From: DATMQA01 sp035566895
GTDB lineage: Bacteria > Verrucomicrobiota > Verrucomicrobiia > Limisphaerales > UBA8199
Length of the DNA: 64,000 nucleotides
Reading direction: 5' to 3'
Assembly: GCA_035566895.1 (NCBI GenBank)
Contig: DATMQA010000131.1
Location: 8,166 to 72,165 of the forward strand
Shown one piece after another: positions 37,066 through 45,935 of this stretch. The position numbers and the translations under genes were made by a program. Within the stretch, counting starts at the first letter, position 1. Each line of letters begins with the position of its first letter. The notes beneath the pieces are model-generated. The model did no database searches, was not told the DNA's origin, and worked only from the letters and a program-made list of their open reading frames with translations.

Positions 37066-37716
37066 TCAAGACGGCACCACACGCGGCGGAGGGGCTTTGA
37101 GGAATTTGGTTTCGCGCAGGTAAATCGGTTCGATCTTTTCGCCGGGAGAGAAATCGGTCCGGCCCAGAGCGAGGCGGGCCAACGTTTCGGCACGGGGAAA
37201 GATGACTCGGCCGGAGGGAAACCACTTCGTCACTTCGGGGCCGACAAGAGTCCCACGGTTTTTTTGGTCTTCCTGAACCTCCGCGAGGATTGCCAGCCGC
37301 AAAGGTTTGATCTCACGCCAACCGGTGGCGCTGATTTCGTAATTGGCGAGGTAAAGCTCATTTCGCTGAGCATCGATGACTACGGTGACCGGGCCGGTGA
37401 TGCCTTCGCCATGGGCCTGAGCCGCGAGGCATTCGGCACTGCTGAGGCCGAGGAGTTTCACCCCACGCGCAAGCTGCCAACCCTGCGCCAGGGCGATGGC
37501 GGTCCGAATCCCATTATAGGAACCCGGACCCAGGCCAATGGCCAGGCAATCGATTTGTTCGCGCTCGAGTTGCGCCTGATGGAGGGCCGTATCGATCATC
37601 CCCAGCGCCCTGGTGGAGGAGGACCCAGTCTCGACGACCTCGGCGGCCGGCGCTCCCGGGGCGGTCACGGCGACGCTTCGTTGCGGGGAAGAAAACTCAA
37701 GCGCGAGTATCTTCAT
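37066..37716 (-). CDS. tsaB: tRNA threonylcarbamoyladenosine biosynthesis protein TsaB
   Basis: Partner of TsaD in making t6A37 on ANN-decoding tRNAs. 216 residues, ASKHA fold: ILALEFSSPQRSVAV at the start, IGLGPGSYNGIRTAIALAQG near residue 60, and VVIDAQRNELYLANY. It overlaps tsaE by 20 bases. tsaD is not in the window. Confidence 0.93.
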   Translation of the reverse strand: MKILALEFSSPQRSVAVTAPGAPAAEVVETGSSSTRALGMIDTALHQAQLEREQIDCLAIGLGPGSYNGIRTAIALAQGWQLARGVKLLGLSSAECLAAQAHGEGITGPVTVVIDAQRNELYLANYEISATGWREIKPLRLAILAEVQEDQKNRGTLVGPEVTKWFPSGRVIFPRAETLARLALGRTDFSPGEKIEPIYLRETKFLKAPPPRVVPS

Positions 37717-38251
37717 AATTGATACGTCGCTCGGTCTCGCTCAGGGTTTCGATGCGGACCCAGAGCATCAGCGGCGGGGCAGACGATGGAGGATGGCGGA
37801 TGGATGATGGATGGTGGATGGTGGCGGCTGACTGCATGCGCGGCGGGCCGATGCCTTGACCACCGGGCACGGGCGACTGACTAGTTGCCGCATTCGAGGC
37901 TGGACTTTGGAAATCGAACCAACGTTCCGCCCACTCAATCACGGTGATGCCGTCGGGGCGCAGATATTCCTCCAGTCCGGCGGCGAGAATTTGTTCGGGT
38001 GTCTCGAGCCGATAGAGGTCCAGATGGAACAGAGTCAGCCGGCCGCCGGCATAGACGTTGACGAGCGTGAAAGTGGGCGAATGGACGCGGGCGGTGATGC
38101 CCAGTCCCCGCGCCAGTCCTTTAACAAACTGCGTTTTGCCGGCCCCGAGGTCACCACACAGCCCGATGACCAGCCCTGGCTGTGCCGAGGGTCCCCAACC
38201 TTCGCCGAGGGCCTCGGTCTCCGCCGGACTATGCGAAATGTGCGTAGCCAT
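37697..38251 (-). CDS. tsaE: tRNA threonylcarbamoyladenosine ATPase TsaE, with an inserted repeat
   Basis: P-loop ATPase of the t6A complex, 184 residues. Walker A GDLGAGKTQFVKGLARGLG near residue 33, SPTFTLVNVY, the catalytic-region FHLDLYRL and VIEWAERW. After residue ~112, where most TsaE proteins run straight into the last strand, there is an extra ~45-residue segment; residues 143-156 are coded by six 7-bp repeat units (37785-37826). The normal tail (LWVRIETLSETERRINYE) follows, so the frame survived the expansion. Overlaps thiL by 23 bases. Confidence 0.92.
   Translation of the reverse strand: MATHISHSPAETEALGEGWGPSAQPGLVIGLCGDLGAGKTQFVKGLARGLGITARVHSPTFTLVNVYAGGRLTLFHLDLYRLETPEQILAAGLEEYLRPDGITVIEWAERWFDFQSPASNAATSQSPVPGGQGIGPPRMQSAATIHHPSSIRHPPSSAPPLMLWVRIETLSETERRINYEDTRA
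37785..37826 (+). repeat. 7-bp tandem repeat inside tsaE (six units)
   Basis: Units GATGGAG, GATGGCG, GATGGAT, GATGGAT, GGTGGAT, GGTGGCG with exact 7-base phase. 42 bases, a multiple of three, so the tsaE frame is kept. Confidence 0.85.
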
Positions 38252-39161
38252 GGACGGTCAACGGTCGCACACCCGCCTGGTCGCGGATGGTGACGCCTTC
38301 GCCGGCGGTGATTTTGCCGATGCAAGTGAGTGGGAGGGCAGGAAATTGCTTTTTCCAGCCATCGAGGAGAGGCACGGCATCGCGGCCAGCGAGGGCAAAG
38401 AGCAGCTCGAAATCCTCACCATCGGTCAGCGCGGAAAGCAGCGGAGGTTTGGCTGAAGATTCGGCCCTGGCGGCGCGGCGGACTTCGCGGCTGATGGGAA
38501 TCGCGGTGGCAAGAAGTTCGGCGCCGACGCGGCTGGCTTTGAGGATGTGGCGCAGGTCGCCGGCGAGGCCATCGCTGAGGTCGATCATCGCATGAACGGC
38601 GAAATGCCGGGCGAGCCAGCGCGCCTCGGCGAGGCGCGGTTCAAATTCCAAATGTTTACCCGCCAGCGAACCCCCGAGTTCGCCGGTGACAAAGAGGGCA
38701 TCGCCCACTTCGGCGCCGGAACGCAAGATGCCTTTGCCGCGCGGGACGGTGCCGAGGAGCGCGACCGAAATAAGAGTGCGCTCAGGGTTGGCAACGGTTT
38801 CGCCGCCTACGATGGCAACCTCGTGACGGCGGGCGAGCTTGTTCATACCATCGTAAATCGCCTCGATGAAACTTGGTTCGAACTTGCGGGGCAACGCAAG
38901 GGTCACCACCGCCGCGGTCGCGGTGCCCGCCATGGCGGCGATGTCGCTCAGGCACCGGCCGAGGGCTTTGTGGCCGATTTTTTCCGGCTGGGCGGCAGCG
39001 GTGAAATGAATCCCTTCGACGACGGCATCAGTTTTGAACAGCAGCAGCCGGTCGGGAAGGCCCAGGTCCAACACCGCGCAATCATCGCCGGCGCCGGTGA
39101 CAACCGATTTATTGGCCGGCAGCGAGCGGGTCAACCGCTGGATTAGTTCAAACTCGTTCAC
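38229..39161 (-). CDS. thiL: Thiamine-monophosphate kinase
   Basis: Makes thiamine diphosphate from thiamine monophosphate. 310 residues, full length: GDDCAVLDL near residue 25 (Mg/ATP site), FKTDAVVEGIHF, ALGRCLSDIAAMAGT, IVGGETVAN, IDLSDGLAGDL and LTDGEDFELLFA. GTG start directly abutting the CPBP stop. Part of the tight tsaB-tsaE-thiL-CPBP unit. Confidence 0.94.
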   Translation of the reverse strand: MNEFELIQRLTRSLPANKSVVTGAGDDCAVLDLGLPDRLLLFKTDAVVEGIHFTAAAQPEKIGHKALGRCLSDIAAMAGTATAAVVTLALPRKFEPSFIEAIYDGMNKLARRHEVAIVGGETVANPERTLISVALLGTVPRGKGILRSGAEVGDALFVTGELGGSLAGKHLEFEPRLAEARWLARHFAVHAMIDLSDGLAGDLRHILKASRVGAELLATAIPISREVRRAARAESSAKPPLLSALTDGEDFELLFALAGRDAVPLLDGWKKQFPALPLTCIGKITAGEGVTIRDQAGVRPLTVHGYAHFA

Positions 39162-40064
39162 TTAATGCAATTTCCACTCAACCCAGTAAAGCCAGGCGAA
39201 ATTCAGCGCGTTGAACACTGCATGGGCGGTGATGGGCGCCAGTAAATTGTTGGTGCGCTCATACAGCACGGTTAGCGCCAGAGCCAGCACGGTCAGCGGG
39301 ACGAAGCTCAGCAGGTTCAGGTGCACGGCCCCGAACGCGAGGGCCGTGCCCCAGAGCGCCAGACGCGGAAACCCCCAATGCCGAATCCAGGGATAAAGAA
39401 TGCCACGAAAGAGCAACTCCTCGGCCGGCGGCGCCAACAGAATGGTGACCAGCCCCAGGGCTACCCGGTCCCGCCAGGTGACCGCTGTCTGCAGCACCTG
39501 GACGGCTTGCTGATCCTCGGGCTTCAAATGGAGGCGCGGCAAGCGCAGCATCACCTCCGCAGACGCTCTTTGCAGTTCGCGGCCGATGGGCAAGAAGATA
39601 CAGGCGACCATGATCCCCAAGAGGATGGAAACCAACCAATGGTTTCGAAAGCCAAAGGCCTCGGCCCAACTCATCTGGTGCTCACGAAGGAACAGTGCGA
39701 TGAGAATCAGCGCCGCGCCCTGAAAGCTCACCGTGGAGACCAACATCTGAGCGGTTGAAGGCTCGATTTTCCCGGACATTTTGGCGGCCCAACCGCCCAG
39801 CAGCAAGCCGGCGTAAAAGCACACCAGCAACACCGTCATGCGGCGCATGAAATTTTCGAACTGCCATGGCTTGCGCAACAGGACGAGCGAGGCGACCAGA
39901 AACCCGAAAGACGCAGCCGCGACCGCATAAAACGGGAGCCGGAGCTTCGGGGCGCCGGAGTAATGAAGCGCCTCGACGACGAGTGAGCCCGCGAAAATGC
40001 AGACAAACACGCTCAGTAGCAAGCGCACGACTGCCTCGGGCTTCCACGGTTTGGGCGACAACAT
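39162..40064 (-). CDS. CPBP-family intramembrane protease
   Basis: 300 residues, about eight membrane segments. The CAAX/CPBP motifs are present: PPAEELLFRGILYPW (EExxxR), FGAVHLN (FxxxH) and the final ITAHAVFNALNF (HxxxN). Bacterial members cleave or process peptides in the membrane, or act in stress and protein quality control. First gene of the operon leading to thiL; the N-terminal 100 residues are an extra transmembrane region. Confidence 0.87.
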   Translation of the reverse strand: MLSPKPWKPEAVVRLLLSVFVCIFAGSLVVEALHYSGAPKLRLPFYAVAAASFGFLVASLVLLRKPWQFENFMRRMTVLLVCFYAGLLLGGWAAKMSGKIEPSTAQMLVSTVSFQGAALILIALFLREHQMSWAEAFGFRNHWLVSILLGIMVACIFLPIGRELQRASAEVMLRLPRLHLKPEDQQAVQVLQTAVTWRDRVALGLVTILLAPPAEELLFRGILYPWIRHWGFPRLALWGTALAFGAVHLNLLSFVPLTVLALALTVLYERTNNLLAPITAHAVFNALNFAWLYWVEWKLH

Positions 40065-40091
40065 ACGAAAGCTTAACGCGAGGAAGTTTTA

Positions 40092-40123
40092 ACGCAAAGG
40101 CGCAAAGAGGCAACGCCGCAAAG
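40092..40123 (+). repeat. 8-bp tandem repeat upstream of the CPBP gene and fabD
   Basis: Units ACGCAAAG, GCGCAAAG, AGGCAACG, CCGCAAAG. Located in the 213-bp divergent space between the CPBP gene and fabD; the remainder of this space shows no clear promoter. Confidence 0.6.
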
Positions 40124-40277
40124 AAAGAGTCAGGAGAGCGCGCTCGGCGGGAAGGGTGGACCTGCGGAAGGGCGGGCGATTCCGCCAGGGTTTTGGCAGC
40201 GCGATAGTTTTACGCACTCCCCTCCTCCCAATTCTTCTTCCCACCCTTCGTGGTTTGGTGTTTAGTCCCGGCGAATT

Positions 40278-41207
40278 ATGAGCAAAACGGCGTTGTTGTT
40301 TGCAGGACAGGGCGCGCAAGCGGTGGGCATGGGAAAAGATTTTGCGGAGAATCTGCCTTCAGCCAGGGTTTGGTTTGAGCGAGCCAATACGACGCTGGGG
40401 TATGACCTGGCGGCAATTTGTTTTCAAGGGCCGGAGCCGGAGCTCACCAAGACCGAAAACGCGCAACCGGGAATTTTTCTGGTGAGCTGGGTCGCGTTCC
40501 AATTGCTCAAGGAGCGAGCGCCGGGCCTGACTTTTGAGGCGATGGCTGGGCTGTCATTGGGCGAATTCACGGCGCTGACGGCGGCGGGAGCGATGAGCTT
40601 TGAGGACGGTTTGCGGCTGGTGCGCCAGCGCGGACGCTTCATGCAAGAAGCTTGCGAGGCGACGCGCGGCGGCATGGCAGCCATCATCGGTTTGGGGGAA
40701 GGGCCCACCCGTGAGGTCTGCGCGCAAGCCGGGGTCGTGCTGGCCAACCTGAACTGCCCCGGCCAATTGGTAATCTCCGGCGCGGCGGACAAGATCGCGC
40801 AGGCCTGCGAACTGGCGAAAGCCAAGGGCGCGCGGCGGGCGCTGGCGCTGCCGGTAGCCGGAGCGTATCATTCGCCGCTCATGGCGAGCGCGCAATCCAA
40901 GCTTGAGGCCGAACTGGCGCGGGTCACGCTCACGCCGGCGGCGGTCACGGTGGTCTCGAATGTGACGGCTCAACCGCACAACGGACCGGACGCGATCCGC
41001 GCTCGCCTGGTCGAGCAGGTGACCTCGTCTGTGCGCTGGGAGGAATCGATACGCTACCTGTTCGGACAAGGATTCACTCGTTTCATCGAGCTTGGGCCGG
41101 GGAGCGCCCTCAGCGGCTTTTTGAAACGCATCGAGCCGAATGCCCAGGCGCTGAACGTGGCCGACCTGGGGAGCTTGGAGGCGACGAGGAAGGTGCTCGA
41201 AACGTGA
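40278..41207 (+). CDS. fabD: Malonyl-CoA:ACP transacylase
   Basis: Loads malonyl groups on ACP for fatty acid synthesis. 309 residues: LFAGQGAQAVGMGKD at the start, nucleophile Ser in GLSLGEFTAL near residue 95, catalytic His in AGAYHSPLM near residue 200, and Gln/Arg positions (RQRGRFMQEA) of the malonyl site. The TGA stop at 41205-41207 lies inside the first 7-bp repeat unit of the array that follows. First gene of the fab cluster. Confidence 0.96.
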   Translation: MSKTALLFAGQGAQAVGMGKDFAENLPSARVWFERANTTLGYDLAAICFQGPEPELTKTENAQPGIFLVSWVAFQLLKERAPGLTFEAMAGLSLGEFTALTAAGAMSFEDGLRLVRQRGRFMQEACEATRGGMAAIIGLGEGPTREVCAQAGVVLANLNCPGQLVISGAADKIAQACELAKAKGARRALALPVAGAYHSPLMASAQSKLEAELARVTLTPAAVTVVSNVTAQPHNGPDAIRARLVEQVTSSVRWEESIRYLFGQGFTRFIELGPGSALSGFLKRIEPNAQALNVADLGSLEATRKVLET

Positions 41208-41264
41208 AACGTGAAACGTAAAACGTGAAACTGCTCACCGTCAGCTTCACGTTTTACGGTTCAT
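41201..41264. repeat. 7-bp repeat array and stem-loop after fabD
   Basis: AACGTGA, AACGTGA, AACGTAA, AACGTGA (41201-41228) overlap the fabD end. The stretch 41211-41231 pairs with 41244-41264 at 18 of 21 positions over a 12-base loop. It may act as an attenuator between fabD and fabG, though it has no T-run. Confidence 0.75.
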
Positions 41265-41312
41265 GTCTGAGAGCTTGATCCCGCCTCTCGCATGCCGTAT
41301 CACCTTGGCCGC

Positions 41313-42056
41313 ATGAGCCAGCTTGCCAACCAAATCGCCGTAGTCACCGGGGCCGGGCGCGGTATTGGCCGCGCGATCGCGCTTAAATTCGCGGCTGAAG
41401 GGGCCGACGTGGTTTGCGTCTCACGCACCGCCGAGAATTCCGAAAAGGTCGCCAACGAAGTTCGGGGCTTGGGCCGGAAGGCCTGGGCCTACGCCGTCGA
41501 TGTAAGTGACGCGGCGGCGGTGGCGGCGGCCAGCGAGAAGATCCTCGCTGAAACCGGGCGCATTGATATTTTGGTCAACAACGCCGGCGTCACTCGCGAT
41601 GGGTTACTGATGCGCATGAGCGAGGCGGATTGGGACAGTGTCCTGGACACCAACCTGAAAGGGGCTTTCCTGTTCACCAAAGCGTTTTCACGCGCATTCA
41701 TCAAACAACGTTCGGGCCGGATGGTCAACATTGCGTCGGTGATCGGCCTAGTTGGCAACGCCGGGCAGTGTAATTATGCCGCGAGCAAGGCCGGCCTGCT
41801 CGGGTTCACCAAGTCCGTGGCCCGTGAACTGGCGTCGCGGGGCATCACGGTCAATGCGGTGGCGCCCGGGTTCACGGAGACGGACATGACGGCCGGGCTA
41901 AACGAGCAGATGCGCAACGAGGTCTTGAAAGGCATTCCTCTGGGGACGTTCGGGCAGCCGGAGGACATCGCCCAGGCGGCGTTGTTTCTGGCCAGCCCGG
42001 CAGCGCGCTACATTACGGGACAAGTGTTGACCGTGGATGGCGGCATGGTGATGTAG
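41313..42056 (+). CDS. fabG: 3-oxoacyl-ACP reductase
   Basis: NADPH-dependent SDR that reduces beta-ketoacyl-ACP. 247 residues: TGAGRGIGRAIALKFA, NNAGVTRDGLLMRM (typical FabG), the Ser in NIASVIGLVGN, the YAASK pair, VAPGFTETDMT and the closing GQVLTVDGGMVM. ATG at 41313 matches the family start; a start 21 bases upstream is possible. Between fabD and acpP on the same strand. Confidence 0.95.
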   Translation: MSQLANQIAVVTGAGRGIGRAIALKFAAEGADVVCVSRTAENSEKVANEVRGLGRKAWAYAVDVSDAAAVAAASEKILAETGRIDILVNNAGVTRDGLLMRMSEADWDSVLDTNLKGAFLFTKAFSRAFIKQRSGRMVNIASVIGLVGNAGQCNYAASKAGLLGFTKSVARELASRGITVNAVAPGFTETDMTAGLNEQMRNEVLKGIPLGTFGQPEDIAQAALFLASPAARYITGQVLTVDGGMVM

Positions 42057-42082
42057 GAGCCAAAAAAACTGCGATTCAGGGC

Positions 42083-42112
42083 TTGACGCCTGCCCCTCAG
42101 GTAGCTTAGACA
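42083..42112 (+). promoter_or_regulatory. Possible acpP promoter
   Basis: TTGACG at 42083-42088 is followed after 17 bases by TTAGAC (or TAGACA after 18). The -35 is good, the -10 weak. Located 31 bases before the acpP start, consistent with extra expression of abundant ACP within the fab cluster. Confidence 0.3.
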
Positions 42113-42142
42113 CACTGCAAAAAAGAAGAACCGGAGTTAACC

Positions 42143-42388
42143 ATGGCTGAAAAATCTATAGAGCAACGAGTCAAAGATATTATCGTCGAGCAGTTGGGCG
42201 TGAACGCAGATCAGGTCACGCCGGACGCCAAGTTCATCGAGGACCTAGGCGCCGACTCGCTCGATACCGTGGAATTGGTCATGGCCCTGGAAGAGGAATT
42301 CGGCCATGAAATTCCTGACGAACAGGCGGAAAAACTCCAAAGCGTCGGCGACGTCATCAAGTACATCGAAGACCAGCAACAGAAGTAA
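42143..42388 (+). CDS. acpP: Acyl carrier protein
   Basis: 81 residues, acidic four-helix protein that carries growing acyl chains. The 4'-phosphopantetheine attaches to Ser39 in [20 protein letters not shown]. Strong match to AcpP throughout. GGAG lies about 10 bases before the ATG. Between fabG and fabF, the classical order. Confidence 0.98.
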   Translation: MAEKSIEQRVKDIIVEQLGVNADQVTPDAKFIEDLGADSLDTVELVMALEEEFGHEIPDEQAEKLQSVGDVIKYIEDQQQK

Positions 42389-42458
42389 TGGGAACAGGAA
42401 CGCTTTCGGGGCAGCTTGTATCCCGACCGGTCGGGACTTGAGCTGCCCCGGTTGATTT

Positions 42459-43718
42459 ATGGCCGGCAACTGGACAGATAGGAGGGTGGTCGTCACCGGG
42501 TTGGGCGTGGTTTCCGCGTTGGGAACCGACCTCGACACGTTTTGGAGCCACCTTATCGCCGGCGATTGCGGCATCGACACCATCACCTCGTTCGATCCTT
42601 CGGCCTACGACACCCGGATGGCCGGCGAGGTCAAAAACTTCAACCCGGCTCCGGCATTTCCCTCCCCCAAAGAGATTCGCCGCACCGACCGCTACTCGCA
42701 ATTCGGGGTCTATGCCGCCTGGCTCGCTCTGCGGGATTCAGGGCTCGACCTGAACCGCGTCAATCGCGACGAATGCGGTGTCTTCATCGGCTCCGGCATC
42801 GGCGGTCTCGAAACAGTTACGGAGCAGCACACGATCCTGCTCCAACGCGGGCCGGGGCGCCTATCGCCGTTTATGATCCCAATGCTGATCTCCAACATGG
42901 CCTCGGGCCTGGTTTCCATGTACCACAACTTGCGCGGGCCCAACTTTGCGACCTGCTCAGCCTGCGCCACGGCCAACCACGCGATCGGTGAAGCCTGGCG
43001 CACGATCAAAATGGGCGACGCCAAAGTGATGTTGGCGGGCGGCGCCGAGGCCACCATCGTGCCGATCGGCATCGGCGGGTTCTGCGCCATGAAAGCCATG
43101 AGCACGCGCAATGACGACCCGAAACGCGCCTCCCGTCCTTTCGACAAGGAGCGCGACGGGTTTGTCATGGGCGAAGGCTCAGGGGTGGTGGTGTTGGAGG
43201 AGTTGACTCACGCCCAGGGGCGCGGCGCCCGGATTTACTGCGAGATTGCCGGTTATGGCAATACGGCGGACGCCCACCATTTGACTGCCCCTTCGCCCGG
43301 CGGCGAGGGAGCGGCGCGCTGCATGCGCATGGGGTTGCGAAACGCCGGCCTGAATCCCGAGGATGTTTCCTACATTAACGCCCATGGCACCTCTACCCCG
43401 CAGGGCGACATCGCCGAAACTGAGGCGATCAAAACCGTCTTCGCCGGCCATGCGCGCAAGTTGGCCGTTAGTTCCACCAAAGGCGCAACCGGCCACATGC
43501 TCGGCGCCGCCGGCGCGGTTGAAACCATCGTGTGCGCCAAGGCCATCCAGACCGACATTGTTCCGCCCACGATCAACTACGAATTCCCCGACCCGGAGTG
43601 CGATCTGGATTATGTGCCCAACACCGCGCGCCAGATGAAGGTGAACGCCATCGTGAACAACTCGTTCGGTTTCGGCGGCCACAATGCCACGATCGTGGCA
43701 AAGAAGTTTCTTGGCTGA
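42459..43718 (+). CDS. fabF: 3-oxoacyl-ACP synthase II (KAS II)
   Basis: Condensing enzyme that elongates acyl-ACP. 419 residues: RRVVVTGLGVVSALG, nucleophile Cys in FATCSACATANHAIGEA near residue 170, catalytic His in YINAHGTSTPQGD near residue 310 and His in KGATGHMLGAAGA near 345, final NSFGFGGHNATIV. Full length. Last of the fab cluster; no fabH, fabZ or plsX in the window. Confidence 0.97.
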   Translation: MAGNWTDRRVVVTGLGVVSALGTDLDTFWSHLIAGDCGIDTITSFDPSAYDTRMAGEVKNFNPAPAFPSPKEIRRTDRYSQFGVYAAWLALRDSGLDLNRVNRDECGVFIGSGIGGLETVTEQHTILLQRGPGRLSPFMIPMLISNMASGLVSMYHNLRGPNFATCSACATANHAIGEAWRTIKMGDAKVMLAGGAEATIVPIGIGGFCAMKAMSTRNDDPKRASRPFDKERDGFVMGEGSGVVVLEELTHAQGRGARIYCEIAGYGNTADAHHLTAPSPGGEGAARCMRMGLRNAGLNPEDVSYINAHGTSTPQGDIAETEAIKTVFAGHARKLAVSSTKGATGHMLGAAGAVETIVCAKAIQTDIVPPTINYEFPDPECDLDYVPNTARQMKVNAIVNNSFGFGGHNATIVAKKFLG

Positions 43719-43726
43719 AGCGTGGC

Positions 43727-43796
43727 AGTGGTTAGTAATCAGTGGTCAGTGGTCAGTGGTCAGTGGACAGTAATCGGTAATCAGTGGTCAGTAGTC
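43727..43796 (+). repeat. 7-bp repeat array after fabF (ten units)
   Basis: Ten consecutive units of the type AGTGGTC or AGTAATC, starting 9 bases after the fabF stop. A diverged inverted partner lies at about 43831-43857 (GTAGTCA and AGTTAGT on the minus strand), before the nucleoside phosphorylase start. Confidence 0.9.
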
Positions 43797-43861
43797 CGTT
43801 GCTGCGGATCGAAGGAATACACCCGCGACAGGCCACTAACTCCTGACTACGAACTAAACGC

Positions 43862-45232
43862 GTGAATTTCCTTCCGTTCATTGAAGCCAAACGCGACGGG
43901 CAGGCGCTTACCGGCCTCCAGCTCAAGGGAATTATCTCCGCGTATACTGCCGGCCAAATCCCCGATTACCAAATGGCCGCGTTCCTGATGGCCGTTTACT
44001 TCAAAGGTTTGAATCCGATGGAGACCCGGGCTTTGACCCTGGCGATGCGCGATTCGGGCGAGGTGCTTAAATTTCCAGACGACCCGCGCCCGCTGGTGGA
44101 CAAGCATTCAACCGGGGGCGTCGGCGACAAGGTCTCGCTGCCGCTGGCGCCGTTGCTGGCCTGCCTGGGATTCCGAGTGCCGATGATTTCCGGGCGCGGT
44201 CTCGGGATCACCGGCGGCACGCTGGACAAACTGGATTCCATTCCAGGGTTAAGGACCTCGCTGCCGCTCGAACGAATGGTCGAGATTGTCCAGACGGTTG
44301 GCTGCGTGATCTGCGGCCAGACCGAACGGATGGTCCCCGCCGACAAGGGGCTGTACGCTTTACGGGACGTGACTGCCACCGTACCAAGCACACCGCTCAT
44401 CGTCGCTTCGATTCTCTCGAAAAAGCTGGCTGAGGGCCTGCAGGCGCTGGTGCTGGACGTGAAGTTCGGTTCGGCGGCCTTTATGCCGACCCGCGAAAAA
44501 GCGCGGGAGTTGGCGCAGGGGATGGTCGGGTTGGGAAACGAGTGCGGCGTCAATACCCGCGCGGTGTTGACCAGCATGGATACCCCCCTGGGCCGCGCGG
44601 CCGGTAACTGGCTCGAAGTCAAGGAAGCCGTCGCCTGCTTTGAACGGACCGCCACGTCTTGCCAGTCGCGCACTACGCACCAGGCACCTGACCTTCGCGA
44701 GCTTGTCCTGAGCTGCGCTGCTCACCTGCTGGTCCAGACCGGCAGAGCCGAGTCTCTGGAGGCCGCCTGGCAACAGGCCGAGAACTGTCTGCTTTCCGGC
44801 CAGCCGCGCCAGAAATGGGATGAGATGCTGGTGGCCCAAGGCGCGGACCTGGAAGCCTTCAACCGTAAGCTGGCGCTGGACCACACAGCCCCGACGACAA
44901 TAGAATTGGAAGCGCCAAGGGGTGGCTTTATCACGCGGTGCGACGCGCGTGTCGTCGGCGAAGTCATCCGCGATTTAGGCGGAGGCCGCCTGACCAAAGA
45001 GTCCGTGATCAACCATGATGTTGGTGTGGACAGGCTCGCCAAACCGGGTGAGCAAGTCTGCGCGGGCGATACGATTGCGCGCATCCATACCACCGACCGG
45101 ACGCGAGCTGAGGCGGCCAGCGTTCGGCTCCGATGCGCTTTCGAGATCTCCGCCCGGCCGCCCGGGCTCGAACCTCCGGTTGCTGAAGTCGTTTCTGATT
45201 TCCCGGTTGACCCTACCCCGCCCCGTTGCTAG
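43862..45232 (+). CDS. pdp: Pyrimidine-nucleoside phosphorylase
   Basis: Cleaves uridine/thymidine with phosphate to base and (deoxy)ribose-1-phosphate. 456 residues: family signature SGRGLGITGGTLDKLDSIPG near residue 118, VDKHSTGGVGDKVSLPLAPL near 80 (phosphate site), LVLDVKFGSAAFM, and a C-terminal beta domain (about 350-430) with DARVVGEVIRDLGGGR. In a thymidine-specific DeoA the same motifs occur, so the substrate range is open. 31 bp upstream of ilvN. Confidence 0.9.
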   Translation: MNFLPFIEAKRDGQALTGLQLKGIISAYTAGQIPDYQMAAFLMAVYFKGLNPMETRALTLAMRDSGEVLKFPDDPRPLVDKHSTGGVGDKVSLPLAPLLACLGFRVPMISGRGLGITGGTLDKLDSIPGLRTSLPLERMVEIVQTVGCVICGQTERMVPADKGLYALRDVTATVPSTPLIVASILSKKLAEGLQALVLDVKFGSAAFMPTREKARELAQGMVGLGNECGVNTRAVLTSMDTPLGRAAGNWLEVKEAVACFERTATSCQSRTTHQAPDLRELVLSCAAHLLVQTGRAESLEAAWQQAENCLLSGQPRQKWDEMLVAQGADLEAFNRKLALDHTAPTTIELEAPRGGFITRCDARVVGEVIRDLGGGRLTKESVINHDVGVDRLAKPGEQVCAGDTIARIHTTDRTRAEAASVRLRCAFEISARPPGLEPPVAEVVSDFPVDPTPPRC

Positions 45233-45263
45233 CTTGCGCGCCCCCGATAAGAAGTGGGGAACT

Positions 45264-45737
45264 ATGCGACACACCATTTCTGTGTTAGTCGAAAACAAGT
45301 TCGGCGTGCTGACGCGCATCGCAGGCCTGTTCAGCGGGCGCGGCTACAATATCGACACGCTCAACGTGGCCCCGACCCAGGACCCGACCGCGTCCCGCAT
45401 GACCATCGTCACCCGCGGGGACGACGCGACGCTCGAGCAAATCGTCAAGCAGCTCAACAAGCTGGCCGATGTGATTAAGGTCCAGGACTTCCGTGAGGGC
45501 GAATATGTCGATCGCGAGCTGGTGCTGGTGAAAGTCGCGGTCGATTCCAAGACCCGGGCCGAGGTGATGCAGATTACCGACATTTTCCGGGCCAAGATCG
45601 TCGATGTGCAACCAAAAACCCTGAGCATCGAAGTGACCGGCAACGAGAGCAAGATCGAGAAGTTCCTCGACTTGATGAAGACCTTCGGCGTCATCGATTT
45701 GACGCGGACGGGCAAGGTGGCGATGCCGCGGAAGTGA
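45264..45737 (+). CDS. ilvN: Acetolactate synthase small (regulatory) subunit
   Basis: Regulatory subunit giving valine feedback control to acetolactate synthase. 157 residues (IlvH-like length): MRHTISVLVENKFGVLTRIA starts the ACT domain, FSGRGYNIDTLNVAPTQDP is the valine-site region, and the second half (about 80-157) carries DVQPKTLSIEVTGNESKIEKF. The ATG at 45264 follows GTGGGGA; an in-frame extension into the phosphorylase gene is rejected. The catalytic ilvB is not adjacent. Confidence 0.95.
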   Translation: MRHTISVLVENKFGVLTRIAGLFSGRGYNIDTLNVAPTQDPTASRMTIVTRGDDATLEQIVKQLNKLADVIKVQDFREGEYVDRELVLVKVAVDSKTRAEVMQITDIFRAKIVDVQPKTLSIEVTGNESKIEKFLDLMKTFGVIDLTRTGKVAMPRK

Positions 45738-45741
45738 CAGA

Positions 45742-45835
45742 GTTAAATCGTTAAATGGGTTAAAAGAGTTGAAGGGTTAAAAGGGTACACAGTTACATGG
45801 TTACACAGTTACATGGGGACATGGGGACATGGGGA
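45742..45835 (+). repeat. 7-9-bp repeat array between ilvN and ilvC
   Basis: Units such as GTTAAATGG, GTTAAAAGG, then GTTACATG, GTTACACA, GTTACATG and GGGACATG twice; the second half is a clean 8-bp repeat. It occupies half of the 198-bp gap; the remaining 100 bases before ilvC show no clear terminator. Confidence 0.75.
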
Positions 45836-45935
45836 TAGGAACGCGGTGCGTAAGCGTTTTTGGTGGGGGGAAGGGTTGACGAAACGCGGGACGCAGTTAG
45901 GATTGGAAATACGATTCGGATAAAGAAATAAAATT

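Noticed and set aside
41201..41264. CRISPR-like array
   Set aside because: Units are 7 bp without spacers; no cas gene in the window.
45015..45263. N-terminal extension of ilvN into the phosphorylase gene
   Set aside because: The frame is open but it overlaps the end of the phosphorylase gene; ACT-domain similarity and a ribosome site place the start at 45264.
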